DNA of 15,743 bases, from NCBI GenBank assembly GCA_029882955.1, contig JAOUJX010000048.1, forward strand, positions 1 through 15,743. Direction: 5' to 3'. Below the pieces are notes generated by a model, which had not been told where the DNA came from, made no database searches, and saw only the letters and a program-made list of their open reading frames with translations. The position numbers and the translations under genes were made by a program. The stretch comes from Gammaproteobacteria bacterium (GTDB taxonomy: Bacteria > Pseudomonadota > Gammaproteobacteria > GCA-001735895). How positions within the stretch are numbered: the stretch's first letter is position 1; the number at the start of each line of letters is the position of its first letter. Below are positions 6,398 through 14,000 of this stretch, piece by piece.

Positions 6398-7708
6398 ATG
6401 AGCTTTAAACTATCACAGGATCGCAGCGATACTGAAAACTATCCAGGCTCCTACTACCATGCAACGCAAAATCGCCAGCTTGGTCTGGCGCCACTGGACG
6501 GCTCCTGCCGTACTGACGTCTGCATCGTCGGTGGCGGGTACACCGGGTTATCGGCGGCATACCACCTCTCGAAACGTGGTTACAAAGTAGTATTGCTGGA
6601 AGCCCGTAAAATGGGCTGGGGAGCCTCGGGCAGAAACGGCGGTCAACTCGGCAGCGGTCAACGCAAAGATCAATGGTATCTGGAAAAACGTCTGGGCCTG
6701 TCCGATGCAGCCAAACTCTGGCAACTCGCCGAAGACGCTAAAAACCTGGCGCGGCAAATCATTAGTGAAAATGATATTCAATGCGACCTCAAACCCGGAA
6801 TCGCACACCCCGACCATAAGCCCGGATACGCCAGGGAATCGCGTAAGTATGTCGAGCACCTGCAACAACAGTATAATTACGACCAGATCGAGTATCTGGG
6901 CCAGCAGGAGATGGCAGAGGTTACCGGTAGCGACACTTATTTCGGTGGCAATATCGACTCCGGTGCCGGTCATTTACATCCGCTTAATTACGCACTCGGG
7001 CTCGCCGATGCGGCCAGAAAAAATGGCGCGATACTGCATGAGTCGACAATCGTCGAAAGCTACCAGCAAGGCACGCCAAACCGGGTCGTTACCGACCATG
7101 GCACCGTTGAAGCCGACACGGTTATTCTCGCCTGTAACGGCTATCTCGGTAAGCTCGAGAAAAAGCTGATGGGAAGGATTATGCCTATCAATAATTTCAT
7201 TATCGCTACCGAACCGCTCGATGAAACCACCGCTAATTCGATCAATCCGAGAGACGTCGCTATCGCCGACTCACGCTTCGTCATTAATTACTACCGCCTC
7301 TCAGCCGACAAACGCCTGCTATTCGGTGGCGGTGAAAACTATAGCCGTAATTTTCCAGCCGATATAAAAAACTTCGTGCGTAAACCAATGCTCGAAATTT
7401 ATCCGCAACTGGCAGATAAGCAAATCGACTACGCCTGGGGCGGCACGCTCGCAGTCACCCTTAATCGCATGCCGCACTTCGGCCGGCTCGATAACAGCAG
7501 TATTTATTTCGCCCAGGGTTATTCGGGGCATGGTGTCGCCATGGCAACCCTCGGTGGCAAAGTAATGGCCGAGGCAGTCGCCGGTGAAAGCGAAAAACTG
7601 GATTTGTTTGGTAAAATCCCAACCAGGCCATTTCCGGGCGGTGCCTGGCTGCGCTACCCCGGGCTGGTGTTAGGCATGACTTATTATGCCTTGCGGGATC
7701 GATTTTAA
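6398..7708 (+). CDS. puuB: FAD-dependent gamma-glutamylputrescine oxidase (DAO family)
   Basis: 436 residues, close to the length of E. coli PuuB. A Rossmann FAD site lies at 41-70: DVCIVGGGYTGLSAAYHL with GGGYTG at 45-50 and the ribose-binding acidic Glu69 in LLEAR. It is followed by the second DAO-family motif GWGASGRNGGQ (73-83). The C-terminal part has WGGTLAVTLNRMPHFGRL and YFAQGYSGHGVAMATLGG, which complete the FAD fold. The expected reaction is oxidative deamination of gamma-glutamylputrescine to gamma-glutamyl-aminobutyraldehyde with peroxide release. It starts 7 bases after spuC and is clearly in the same transcript. Genes for the next two steps (PuuC dehydrogenase, PuuD hydrolase) are not in this window. 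A glycine- or sarcosine-oxidase-like role is the main alternative, but the neighbours argue for PuuB. Confidence 0.86.
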   Translation: MSFKLSQDRSDTENYPGSYYHATQNRQLGLAPLDGSCRTDVCIVGGGYTGLSAAYHLSKRGYKVVLLEARKMGWGASGRNGGQLGSGQRKDQWYLEKRLGLSDAAKLWQLAEDAKNLARQIISENDIQCDLKPGIAHPDHKPGYARESRKYVEHLQQQYNYDQIEYLGQQEMAEVTGSDTYFGGNIDSGAGHLHPLNYALGLADAARKNGAILHESTIVESYQQGTPNRVVTDHGTVEADTVILACNGYLGKLEKKLMGRIMPINNFIIATEPLDETTANSINPRDVAIADSRFVINYYRLSADKRLLFGGGENYSRNFPADIKNFVRKPMLEIYPQLADKQIDYAWGGTLAVTLNRMPHFGRLDNSSIYFAQGYSGHGVAMATLGGKVMAEAVAGESEKLDLFGKIPTRPFPGGAWLRYPGLVLGMTYYALRDRF

Positions 7709-7726
7709 TCTTACTTACCGGACCGC

Positions 7727-7770
7727 AGAGGTTCCCCCCCCCTGGTGGGTACCCGGGGGGCTTACCCTCT
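7727..7770. terminator. C9/G6 hairpin between convergent puuB and ycgL
   Basis: A run of nine C (7734-7742) can pair with six G (7755-7760), with outer arms AGAGG (7727-7731) and CCTCT (7766-7770) extending an imperfect stem. The inner GGGTACCC is itself palindromic. There is no T-tract on either side, so it is not a textbook intrinsic terminator, although its place between convergent genes fits transcription stop or mRNA end protection. Confidence 0.45.
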
Positions 7771-8038
7771 AATTAACTCCCTTCAAAGCCAGCAACTGCT
7801 CGACCAGAACATCATTCTGTAATTGCAGGTGGTATCCCTGCTCTTCAAGATTTTTCAACACCTCGGTCGTATCTTCTTTGGCTAACTTACGGTCGTTAGT
7901 CAGGTTAAAACTGAAGCTGAATTCAGGCTCACCGAAAACCTTTAACAAATCCTCGGGGATTTCAGAAAAGTCATCCTTAGCGGACAGATAAAGATAAGTG
8001 TCGAATTTACGATTACTGCGGTAGATGTGACAGAACAT
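7769..8038 (-). CDS. ycgL: YcgL-domain protein
   Basis: 89 residues from MFCHIYRSNRK, matching the conserved start of E. coli YcgL (MFCVIYRSSK). The shared features TYLYLSAKDDFSEIPEDLL (20-residue region near the start), a VFGEPEFSF segment and EEQGYHLQLQ near the end are recognisable. The frame is open 22 codons further upstream, but that extension is unlike the family and overlaps only spacer. The function is unknown; YcgL is a small cytoplasmic protein largely confined to Gammaproteobacteria, so it is a useful taxonomic marker. No Shine-Dalgarno sequence is visible before this ATG, which is odd. It lies 50 bases after the amtB terminator, in the same direction. Confidence 0.9.
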   Translation of the reverse strand: MFCHIYRSNRKFDTYLYLSAKDDFSEIPEDLLKVFGEPEFSFSFNLTNDRKLAKEDTTEVLKNLEEQGYHLQLQNDVLVEQLLALKGVN

Positions 8039-8087
8039 GTGGAGATTTATGCGTGGCTGAAGTGGTCGAAGATAATAGCAAAAAATG

Positions 8088-8115
8088 AAAAAAAAGGGCG
8101 CCATAAATGACGCCC
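8088..8115 (-). terminator. Intrinsic terminator of glnK-amtB
   Basis: On the minus strand GGGCGTCA, a TTTA loop and TGGCGCCC form an 8-bp stem (one G-T pair), followed directly by eight T. It begins 22 bases after the amtB stop and lies between amtB and ycgL. Confidence 0.9.
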
Positions 8116-8137
8116 GAAGATTAGATAAAACGGAATT

Positions 8138-9421
8138 TTATTTACCAGTAAATTCCGGATAGGCTTCCATACCACATTCGGCGATATCCACGCCTTCGTA
8201 TTCCTCCTCCTCACTAACACGTATACCCATAGTCAACTTAATCGCAAACCACACCGCCAGACTCACCCCGAATACCCAGACAAATATAGTCGCAGCACCA
8301 ATCAACTGACCGACAAAGCTTGTTCCGTCATTGGTCAAAGGCACGGCCATTAAACCCCAGAAGCCAACTACACCGTGTACAGAGATAGCACCAACCGGGT
8401 CGTCAATTTTTAGCTTATCCAATCCAAGAATTGAAAAGACGACGATACCACCACCAACGGCCCCGATCAGAGTCGCAGCCAATACAGTTGGTGTAGAAGG
8501 CTCTGCAGTAATTGCAACCAGCCCTGCGAGCGCACCGTTCAGCGCCATGGTCAGGTCAGCCTTACCAAACATCAAACGAGCTATTAGAAGGGCAACCACT
8601 ACGCCGCCAGCTGCTGCCGCATTGGTATTGACGAATACCATCGCTACAGAGTTAGCACTGGCAATATCGCCCAGCTTCAATACCGAACCACCATTGAAGC
8701 CGAACCAGCCCATCCACAGGATAAATGTTCCCAGCGTGGCAAGTGGCAGGTTGGCGCCCGGAATAGCATTGATCTGACCTTCCCTGCCATACTTGCCTTT
8801 ACGAGCTCCCAGCAGTAAAACCCCTGCTAAAGCTGCCGCAGCACCGGCCATATGTACGATTCCAGAACCAGCAAAGTCAGAGAAGCCGAAGTCATCACCG
8901 AGGCTGTATAAACCGAATACACTTCCACCACCCCAGGTCCAGTAACCTTCCATTGGATAGATAAAACCGGTCATAATGACTGCAAATAATGCAAACGCCC
9001 AGAGTTTCATGCGCTCTGCTACCGCACCGGAAACAATCGACATCGCAGCACCGACGAATACCACCTGGAAGAAGAAGTCAGATGCACCAGAATAAACCGA
9101 GCCACCCTCGAAACCATTTTCTGCCGAGGCCGCCAACGCATCGGCTACTAAAGTTTCTCCGCCACTGATACCAGAGAGGAAGGCGCCGCCACCGTACATC
9201 ACGTCATAGCCAACCACCATATACATAATACTGGCAACGGCGTAGAGCATGAAATTCTTGGTAAGAATTTCGGTCGTATTTTTCGAACGTACCAGGCCTG
9301 CTTCGAGCATCGCGAACCCAGCCGCCATCCACATCACCAGCGCGCCACATACCAGAAAATAAAAAGTATCCAGTGCATACTGCAAATGAAAGATTTGATT
9401 ATTTAGAATTTCATTATCCAT
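8138..9421 (-). CDS. amtB: Ammonium transporter AmtB
   Basis: 427 residues from MDNEILNNQI. AGGGGG lies 7 bases before this ATG; the frame is open 12 codons further, but that start would overlap glnK. Around eleven hydrophobic segments fit the Amt/MEP/Rh fold of the inner membrane. The family signature FAMLEAGLVR (36-45) is present. So are Asp182 in SDFAGSGIVH and the twin pore histidines His190 and His349 (ISVHGVVGFWG). The cytosolic tail RVSEEEEYEGVDIAECGMEAYPEF is the conserved segment that GlnK docks on. It conducts ammonium/ammonia at low external concentration. It starts 10 bases after glnK, the standard sensor-transporter pair, and is followed by a strong terminator. Confidence 0.97.
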   Translation of the reverse strand: MDNEILNNQIFHLQYALDTFYFLVCGALVMWMAAGFAMLEAGLVRSKNTTEILTKNFMLYAVASIMYMVVGYDVMYGGGAFLSGISGGETLVADALAASAENGFEGGSVYSGASDFFFQVVFVGAAMSIVSGAVAERMKLWAFALFAVIMTGFIYPMEGYWTWGGGSVFGLYSLGDDFGFSDFAGSGIVHMAGAAAALAGVLLLGARKGKYGREGQINAIPGANLPLATLGTFILWMGWFGFNGGSVLKLGDIASANSVAMVFVNTNAAAAGGVVVALLIARLMFGKADLTMALNGALAGLVAITAEPSTPTVLAATLIGAVGGGIVVFSILGLDKLKIDDPVGAISVHGVVGFWGLMAVPLTNDGTSFVGQLIGAATIFVWVFGVSLAVWFAIKLTMGIRVSEEEEYEGVDIAECGMEAYPEFTGK

Positions 9422-9431
9422 GATTCGCCCC

Positions 9432-9770
9432 CTAAAGCGCCTGAGATCCAGAATCACCCGTGCGAATACGGACAGCCTGTTCGATATTAGTTACAAAAAT
9501 TTTTCCATCACCGATTTTCCCGGTATTGGCAGTCGCGGTAATTGCCTCAATAGTGACGTCGAGTAGATCATCATCAATCGCCAGCTCGAGTTTGGTTTTC
9601 GGCAGAAAATCTACTGTGTACTCTGCACCCCGATAAAGTTCGGTATGGCCTTTCTGCCGACCAAACCCTTTTACCTCTGATACCGTCAGACCCTGCACCC
9701 CGATTTCCGAGAGAGCCTCGCGGACATCATCAAGCTTGAAAGGCTTAATAATGGCGGTCACCATTTTCAT
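9432..9770 (-). CDS. glnK: PII nitrogen regulatory protein GlnK
   Basis: 112 residues from the second of two ATGs. This start gives a 6-base spacing to AGGAG and places the uridylylation tyrosine at position 51 (GHTELYRGAEYTVDF), as in E. coli GlnK. Other family features are KPFKLDDVREAL (9-20), EVKGFGRQKGH (32-42), TGKIGDGKIFV and the C-terminal RIRTG. It forms a trimer that binds ATP, ADP and 2-oxoglutarate, and it blocks AmtB when nitrogen is plentiful. It is the first gene of the glnK-amtB operon. An NtrC-type site lies about 155 bases upstream. Confidence 0.97.
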   Translation of the reverse strand: MKMVTAIIKPFKLDDVREALSEIGVQGLTVSEVKGFGRQKGHTELYRGAEYTVDFLPKTKLELAIDDDLLDVTIEAITATANTGKIGDGKIFVTNIEQAVRIRTGDSGSQAL

Positions 9771-9820
9771 CATTTACTCCTACTAAGTTGCTAAAAAAAT
9801 TTAAACGACTGGGGATCAAT

Positions 9821-9836
9821 CGCGAGAGATTCGCCG
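9821..9836 (-). promoter_or_regulatory. Weak candidate sigma-54 promoter of glnK
   Basis: The minus strand reads CGGCGAATCTCTCGCG. It has the invariant GG and GC elements with the required ten bases between them, and 6 of 11 matches to the TGGCAC-N5-TTGCA consensus. It is the only GG-N10-GC arrangement I found in the spacer between the NtrC site and glnK. It would place the transcript start about 40 bases before the ATG and the NtrC site near -123, a normal enhancer distance. The match is poor apart from the core. Confidence 0.3.
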
Positions 9837-9925
9837 ATCCGCCCAATCACCATGAGCAGTACTTAAGCAGAAAGCTGGGAATAGACGCAATTTGAGGTTA
9901 ATATAGGGGCTAATTCGACCATATT

Positions 9926-9942
9926 TGCACCGCATCGGTGCT
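9926..9942. promoter_or_regulatory. NtrC (GlnG) binding site upstream of glnK
   Basis: TGCACC, five bases (GCATC), GGTGCT matches the enterobacterial NtrC operator pattern TGCACC-N5-GGTGCA at all but the last base and closely resembles the sites at E. coli glnA. It lies upstream of glnK-amtB, the classic NtrC target, at enhancer distance. On the plus strand it is followed by five T and could be read as a small terminator, but no plus-strand gene precedes it. Confidence 0.72.
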
Positions 9943-9978
9943 TTTTATAGATTCTACGCACCAATATAGGGCGCAACA

Positions 9979-10224
9979 ATGCTGGACAATCAGACTATCA
10001 ATCGACTCTCTGAGCGCATCAATCAATTGCTACCACCACAGTTACAGCAGGTGAAATCAGACTTCGACGCACAGTTAAAAACACTACTGCAACAGCAATT
10101 AAGTGAACTCGAATTGGTCAGTCGTGAGGAGTTCGATATTCAGGCCAGAGTCTTACAGAGAACTCGAGCGAAGCTAGAAGCACTCGAATCCCGGCTGGAT
10201 GAAATGGAACAGAAGCTCGACTAG
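9979..10224 (+). CDS. ubiK: UbiK (YqiC) ubiquinone biosynthesis accessory factor
   Basis: 81 residues. The family core [28 protein letters not shown] (in parts at 46-58 and 55-73) matches E. coli UbiK, [21 protein letters not shown]. The first half is an amphipathic helix rich in Gln and Leu and the second half a coiled coil that trimerises. UbiK assists the Ubi protein complex in aerobic ubiquinone synthesis. AGGG lies 8 bases before the ATG. It precedes yifB/comM by 28 bases in the same direction, a common gammaproteobacterial order, and is divergent from glnK. Confidence 0.93.
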   Translation: [81 protein letters not shown]

Positions 10225-10252
10225 TAGCTAAAATCTCAACGGAAAGGAATCC

Positions 10253-11758
10253 ATGTCACTTACCCAGCTCACCACTCGAGCGCAGGAAGGCATTCAAGCC
10301 CCCGAAGTTAGCGTCGAAGTACATATCTCAAACGGTTTACCCGCCTTTACCATCGTCGGCCTGCCGGAAGCCGCAGTACGCGAAGCCCGCGACCGGGTGC
10401 GCTCGGCGATCATCAATTCGGGTTTTGAATTTCCATCACGTCGAATCACCGTGAACCTGGCACCCGCTGATTTACCCAAGGAAGGCGGTCGTTACGATCT
10501 TGCAATCGCGCTCGGCATCCTGGCCGCTTCAGAACAGATAAATCCCGCTACTCTGGATCGGTTCGACTGCTACGGAGAGCTGGCACTCAGCGGCGAATGT
10601 CGCGCCGTCGACGGCCTGCTACCCGCACTAATCGCCAGTAAGCAAGCACAGAAACAGGTCATCATTCCGCTCGAAAATCACCTTGAGGCGAGGCTGGTGA
10701 AAGACTTACCGATTTACACCGCTCAATCGCTGGTAGAAGTCTGCTCCAGCCTGAATGGCGGCACGCCACTGCCCGGTCTTAACAATATCGACATGCCGGT
10801 AAACCCTGTCTTTGAACTCGACCTGGAGGATGTCTATGGACAGCACCAGGCCAGACGCGCTCTCGAAATCGCCGCCGCCGGCTCGCATCATCTGATTATG
10901 ATGGGGCCTCCAGGCACCGGTAAAAGCATGCTAGCGCAGCGACTGAACACGATTTTACCACTGATGACCGAGTCCGAAGCCATGAGCAGTGCCAGTATCC
11001 GCTCGATCTGCCATAAACCGGTCACTGCCGAAAACTGGTTGCAGCGTCCCTTCCAGTCACCACACCACACGGTCTCCGGGGTTGCTCTGGTTGGCGGCGG
11101 CAGCAATCCGAAACCCGGCGAAATTTCGCTCGCGCATCACGGCGTTTTATTTTTAGACGAACTGACCGAGTTCGATCGCAAGTCCATTGAAGTACTCCGG
11201 GAGCCACTCGAAACCGGAAGAATACACATCTCGCGTGCCTCACGGCAGGCCGAATTCCCCGCCGAGTTTCAATTGGTTGCAGCAATGAACCCCTGCCCCA
11301 GCGGCTGCGATTCGATACTCAGCTGCCATTGCAGCCCGGAACAGCTCAACCGCTACCGAAATAAACTGTCGGCCCCGTTAATGGATCGCATCGATATTCA
11401 AATTGAATTACCCAGGCTGGAGAAAGAAGAGTTACTGGGACGAGACCGGAACAGGCGCGAATCCAGCTCAGAAGTCCGCGAGCGAGTAGCTCATGCGCGC
11501 GCACAACAGCTATCCCGGCAGGGGTGCCTTAATGGCCAGCTCAACAATAAACAGATAGAAAAATATTGTCGCCTGGACGACGCCGGTGAGCAGTTACTGA
11601 TGAAATCTATCGACAAACTCAAACTCACCGCGAGGTCTTATCACAAACTACTAAAACTCGCGCGCACCATAGCCGATATGGCCGATCTCGAAAACATTAG
11701 CCAGAGTCATATAGCCGAAGCGATCACCTACCGAAAACAGGAGAGGCGCTGGCAATAA
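10253..11758 (+). CDS. comM: YifB/ComM family Mg-chelatase-like AAA+ ATPase
   Basis: 501 residues, the usual family length. The N-terminal ChlI-like domain (1-180) has VEVHISNGLPAFTIVGLPE and the NLAPADLPKEGGRYDLAIALG element. The AAA+ module follows, with Walker A GPPGTGKS at 218-225 and Walker B LFLDE at 299-303. A cysteine cluster NPCPSG-CDSILSCHC comes next, then the MDRIDIQIELP sensor region and a C-terminal Mg-chelatase helical domain. ComM is a hexameric helicase that promotes branch migration during natural transformation; homologues occur in many bacteria not known to be competent. The ribosome site AAGGA is good. It shares a direction with ubiK and is separated from the next, convergent gene by a terminator hairpin. 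Confidence 0.95.
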   Translation: MSLTQLTTRAQEGIQAPEVSVEVHISNGLPAFTIVGLPEAAVREARDRVRSAIINSGFEFPSRRITVNLAPADLPKEGGRYDLAIALGILAASEQINPATLDRFDCYGELALSGECRAVDGLLPALIASKQAQKQVIIPLENHLEARLVKDLPIYTAQSLVEVCSSLNGGTPLPGLNNIDMPVNPVFELDLEDVYGQHQARRALEIAAAGSHHLIMMGPPGTGKSMLAQRLNTILPLMTESEAMSSASIRSICHKPVTAENWLQRPFQSPHHTVSGVALVGGGSNPKPGEISLAHHGVLFLDELTEFDRKSIEVLREPLETGRIHISRASRQAEFPAEFQLVAAMNPCPSGCDSILSCHCSPEQLNRYRNKLSAPLMDRIDIQIELPRLEKEELLGRDRNRRESSSEVRERVAHARAQQLSRQGCLNGQLNNKQIEKYCRLDDAGEQLLMKSIDKLKLTARSYHKLLKLARTIADMADLENISQSHIAEAITYRKQERRWQ

Positions 11759-11780
11759 AAAAGCGGAGCAAGCTCCGCTT
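11757..11780 (-). terminator. Shared terminator between comM and the cytochrome c gene
   Basis: AAGCGGAG, CAAG, CTCCGCTT (11761-11780) is a perfect hairpin. Six A directly before it (11757-11762) give a T-run on the minus strand, so it is best for the cytochrome gene. On the plus strand the following bases are T-poor. It begins right after the comM stop codon and probably serves both convergent transcripts. Confidence 0.8.
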
Positions 11781-11804
11781 CTAAATAAGACAAAAACCAG
11801 GCTG

Positions 11805-12287
11805 TTACAGGCCGGACTCGACTAACATATACTCAACCACGGCGCGGATTTGATCCGGGCTGTAAGCCGAACCGCCATTCGGTGGCATTGCTCCCTTACC
11901 ATTAATCGCCGAAGTGGTTATACCGTCGATACCGTTCGCCAAACGCGACTCCCAGGCAGCGCTGTCGCCAACTTTCGGTGCCCCAGCCACACCAGAAGCA
12001 TGACAAGCCAGACAGGCACCTTCGTATAGCTGCTTCGGCGATTTTTCACCCGCCCCGGCTGCGCTGCTATCGGCATTAGCGAGAATATCATCTAAAGTCA
12101 CCACCGGCTTTATGCGAGCAGCAATGTCTTCCATTGTTCCAACATTCATACTGGCATCCGTGGAACTGCTAAATATACCGCCCTGACGTGGAAAAACCGC
12201 CTCGCCGAGGAACAAAGCGAAAAATAGTAATCCACCTAAAATAGCCAGATTGCGTGGCGAAAATGTGTCGTCTTGCGCTGAACTCAC
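11805..12287 (-). CDS. Membrane-anchored c5-like cytochrome c
   Basis: 160 residues. The start is GTG, with GGAG 7 bases upstream. An uncleaved signal anchor lies at about 13-30 (LAILGGLLFFALFLGEAVF), followed by an Ala/Ser-rich linker to residue 83. The haem domain has CLACH (Cys92, Cys95, His96) and Met134 in KGAMPPNGGSAYS as the likely sixth ligand. The ending, SPDQIRAVVEYMLVESGL, is typical of the cytochrome c5 group. It would act in periplasmic electron transfer, tethered to the inner membrane. No partner oxidase or reductase lies nearby, so its redox partners are unknown. It is a single-gene transcript ending at the hairpin shared with comM. Confidence 0.9.
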   Translation of the reverse strand: MSSAQDDTFSPRNLAILGGLLFFALFLGEAVFPRQGGIFSSSTDASMNVGTMEDIAARIKPVVTLDDILANADSSAAGAGEKSPKQLYEGACLACHASGVAGAPKVGDSAAWESRLANGIDGITTSAINGKGAMPPNGGSAYSPDQIRAVVEYMLVESGL

Positions 12288-12642
12288 GAAATATCTCCAG
12301 AAATATTGATTAGCCTTACTATAGACAGGCCAGAAAAAATCGTGGGAATTATCCTTGAAATTGGGCTATATCGCAAAAATAAATTATCTGGCCAGCTCAA
12401 TTCTTTCGACCTCTCGTATTCAGACCCACATTAGATCGAGAGCCTAAAATTATAACGCGTCTCGTTTACACGGGAATTTGCTTGCCAAAGAAGGCTTTAG
12501 GCCTGGCCTCGGCCTGGTAGTTACGCGATCATTAATGCAAACCCGAGGAAGCAGATTATGTCAGACCGCCGAAAAGAAGAGATAGCGAACGAACAGGTAC
12601 ACTGAGAATTTCGAAGACTCTCTAGTCGTACGATGAGCCGGA
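12288..12642. other. 355-base intergenic region without a convincing gene
   Basis: It lies between two minus-strand genes. The left part should hold the cytochrome promoter; TATAGT on the minus strand (12318-12323) is a possible -10 without a matching -35. The middle has a GC-rich stretch with repeated GGCCT units (about 12501-12521). A plus-strand ATG at 12558 preceded by GAGGA opens a 15-codon frame ending at 12605, too short to call a gene. GAGCCGG (12635-12641) and CCGGCTC (12669-12675) form a 7-bp inverted repeat across the permease stop codon, without a T-tract. Confidence 0.5.
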
Positions 12643-13539
12643 TCATCGATTCAGAAGCAAATCTCGCACCGGCTCAATCAACGCAGCAAAGGTAATCATC
12701 AGCACGCCCGCCAGTTCACGCGCGCCAAACGGTTCATCTGTCAAAATTGTAGCCGTTACTGTCCCCACTCCGATTTCGACCATGAAAAGAATACCAGCGA
12801 CACCCGGATTGAGTTGCGTGGGGCCGTAAATGACCGCAAATCCGGTTGGAATTATCAGAATCAGGGCTATGGGTAACATCCACGGCAGGACACTAACAAA
12901 CACATCAATATCGGGCATGACCGCCCCGGTCTGGTCGAAAAATAACAGCGTCACCGCAATGGCTGCGATTCCATTCCAGAGGAAAAACCACATGGCGTAA
13001 TCGACCGGGCTTTCCTTACCCACGAGCATCATCAGGCTGGCAATCGCCCAGAATATGCCACCTGTCAGTGCCAACCAGTCACCGCTGTTGTTGGGCAATG
13101 GAAAACCCTGCTCAAATCCAAAGATCACTAACATGCCACCCACGCCGAGTGCGATTGATGTCAGACGAATTGGCGTAATCCGATCGCCGATAAATACTCG
13201 CGCCAGCAAAAAACCCCACACCGGAGTCAGGTAAAATAGAATCAGTACCCGTACCACGTTGGTATATAAAAACGCATTGGTATAAGTCACTAATGCCAAT
13301 CCAACAACAACACCGGTGATATGAAATTGCAGCGGCGCCCGACGTATTTTGGGCCAGCGCCATACAATAACCGGCAGCATCAAAATCATTGGAATAGCGT
13401 TGAACACCATAGCCGGTAGCATTTCACTAAGGCCGGCAACCTCCAGCTCGCGCAGCGGAATCCAGTAGATGCCGAAGATCAGGCCAGCATAGAGAGTAGC
13501 CAGTTTAGCCTGGGTTTGTGTAGAAAAGGGTAGGTGCAT
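12643..13539 (-). CDS. DMT-family (EamA) permease
   Basis: 298 residues, about ten hydrophobic segments arranged as two EamA repeats (about 14-145 and 150-292). Repeat ends such as YLTPVWGFLLARVFIGDRITPIRLTSIALGVGG (in the 102-135 region) and a corresponding element near the C-terminus with FGARELAGVLMITFAAL are typical of drug/metabolite transporters. It is an inner-membrane permease; the substrate cannot be inferred. It follows the ABM-domain gene by 49 bases in the same direction and is probably in its operon. The ribosome site is weak (GAGA). The pair is divergent from a MocR regulator, and such regulators often control adjacent transporters. Confidence 0.88.
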   Translation of the reverse strand: MHLPFSTQTQAKLATLYAGLIFGIYWIPLRELEVAGLSEMLPAMVFNAIPMILMLPVIVWRWPKIRRAPLQFHITGVVVGLALVTYTNAFLYTNVVRVLILFYLTPVWGFLLARVFIGDRITPIRLTSIALGVGGMLVIFGFEQGFPLPNNSGDWLALTGGIFWAIASLMMLVGKESPVDYAMWFFLWNGIAAIAVTLLFFDQTGAVMPDIDVFVSVLPWMLPIALILIIPTGFAVIYGPTQLNPGVAGILFMVEIGVGTVTATILTDEPFGARELAGVLMITFAALIEPVRDLLLNR

Positions 13540-13588
13540 ATTTCTCAGACCCAGCAGCCAGAAAACTCTTCCAATCTACAAGCTGACT

Positions 13589-13876
13589 CTAAAAATCGGC
13601 ATAAGTCCGTCGAACTCGCGACTCCAGCAACGGTATCGCCTTTTCGAGCACATACTCCTTGAAATGCGCTGTCTCCTGATGCGCCTCTAGCCCGTTAACG
13701 TCATGGTATTTTTCATATATAAAAAACTCGCGTGGATTGTCTGGGTCGACATGCGTGGTATAAGTGATGACGCCAGGTTCCTGTCGTGACGCTTCGCCGA
13801 GAATTTGCAGAAATTCCTTTACCTCTGCTTCGTGACCTTTTTTAGCGACCCAGGTCACTGCCAGTACGTATGCCAT
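13589..13876 (-). CDS. ABM-domain (YgiN-like) putative monooxygenase
   Basis: 95 residues, one antibiotic-biosynthesis-monooxygenase domain of the dimeric ferredoxin-like fold. Recognisable elements are an N-terminal strand YVLAVTWVAKKGHE, the helix with EFLQILGEASRQEPGVITY (roughly 21-40), the strand REFFIYEKYHD and the helix HQETAHFKEY. Relatives include quinol monooxygenases and cofactor-free dioxygenating enzymes, while others have no known reaction. AGGAG lies 8 bases before the ATG. It is the first gene before the DMT permease. A C-rich element with a terminator lies about 90 bases upstream on the same strand and might control it. Confidence 0.85.
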   Translation of the reverse strand: MAYVLAVTWVAKKGHEAEVKEFLQILGEASRQEPGVITYTTHVDPDNPREFFIYEKYHDVNGLEAHQETAHFKEYVLEKAIPLLESRVRRTYADF

Positions 13877-13965
13877 TATTTTTACTCCTGAATCAATAAA
13901 CGAAAATCACCATTTGCCATTAGATCATATCCGAGCGATGGACTGAACCAGCCTGAATCGCAGAC

Positions 13966-14000
13966 AAAAAAAACCCGCTAAACCTTTCGATCTAGCGGGT
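13966..14000 (-). terminator. Orphan intrinsic terminator upstream of the ABM gene
   Basis: ACCCGCTA and TAGCGGGT (13973-13980 and 13993-14000) form a perfect 8-bp stem with a 12-base loop, followed on the minus strand by eight T (13966-13973). The nearest gene on its upstream side points the other way, so it must end a non-coding transcript or act within a leader. Confidence 0.85.

Noticed and set aside
8039..8104. 22-residue N-terminal extension of YcgL
   Set aside because: The extension is unlike the family, whose members begin at MFC, and it reaches into the amtB terminator region.
9927..9946. GCACCG/CGGTGC hairpin plus five T as a plus-strand terminator
   Set aside because: No plus-strand gene precedes it and the sequence is explained better as an NtrC site upstream of glnK.
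12558..12605. 15-codon plus-strand frame (MSDRRKEEIANEQVH) with a GAGGA ribosome site
   Set aside because: It is too short and has no recognisable homologue or neighbour link; a chance ribosome site is likely, although a leader peptide cannot be excluded.
12635..12675. GAGCCGG/CCGGCTC inverted repeat at the permease stop codon as a terminator
   Set aside because: The loop is 27 bases and no T-run follows on either strand.
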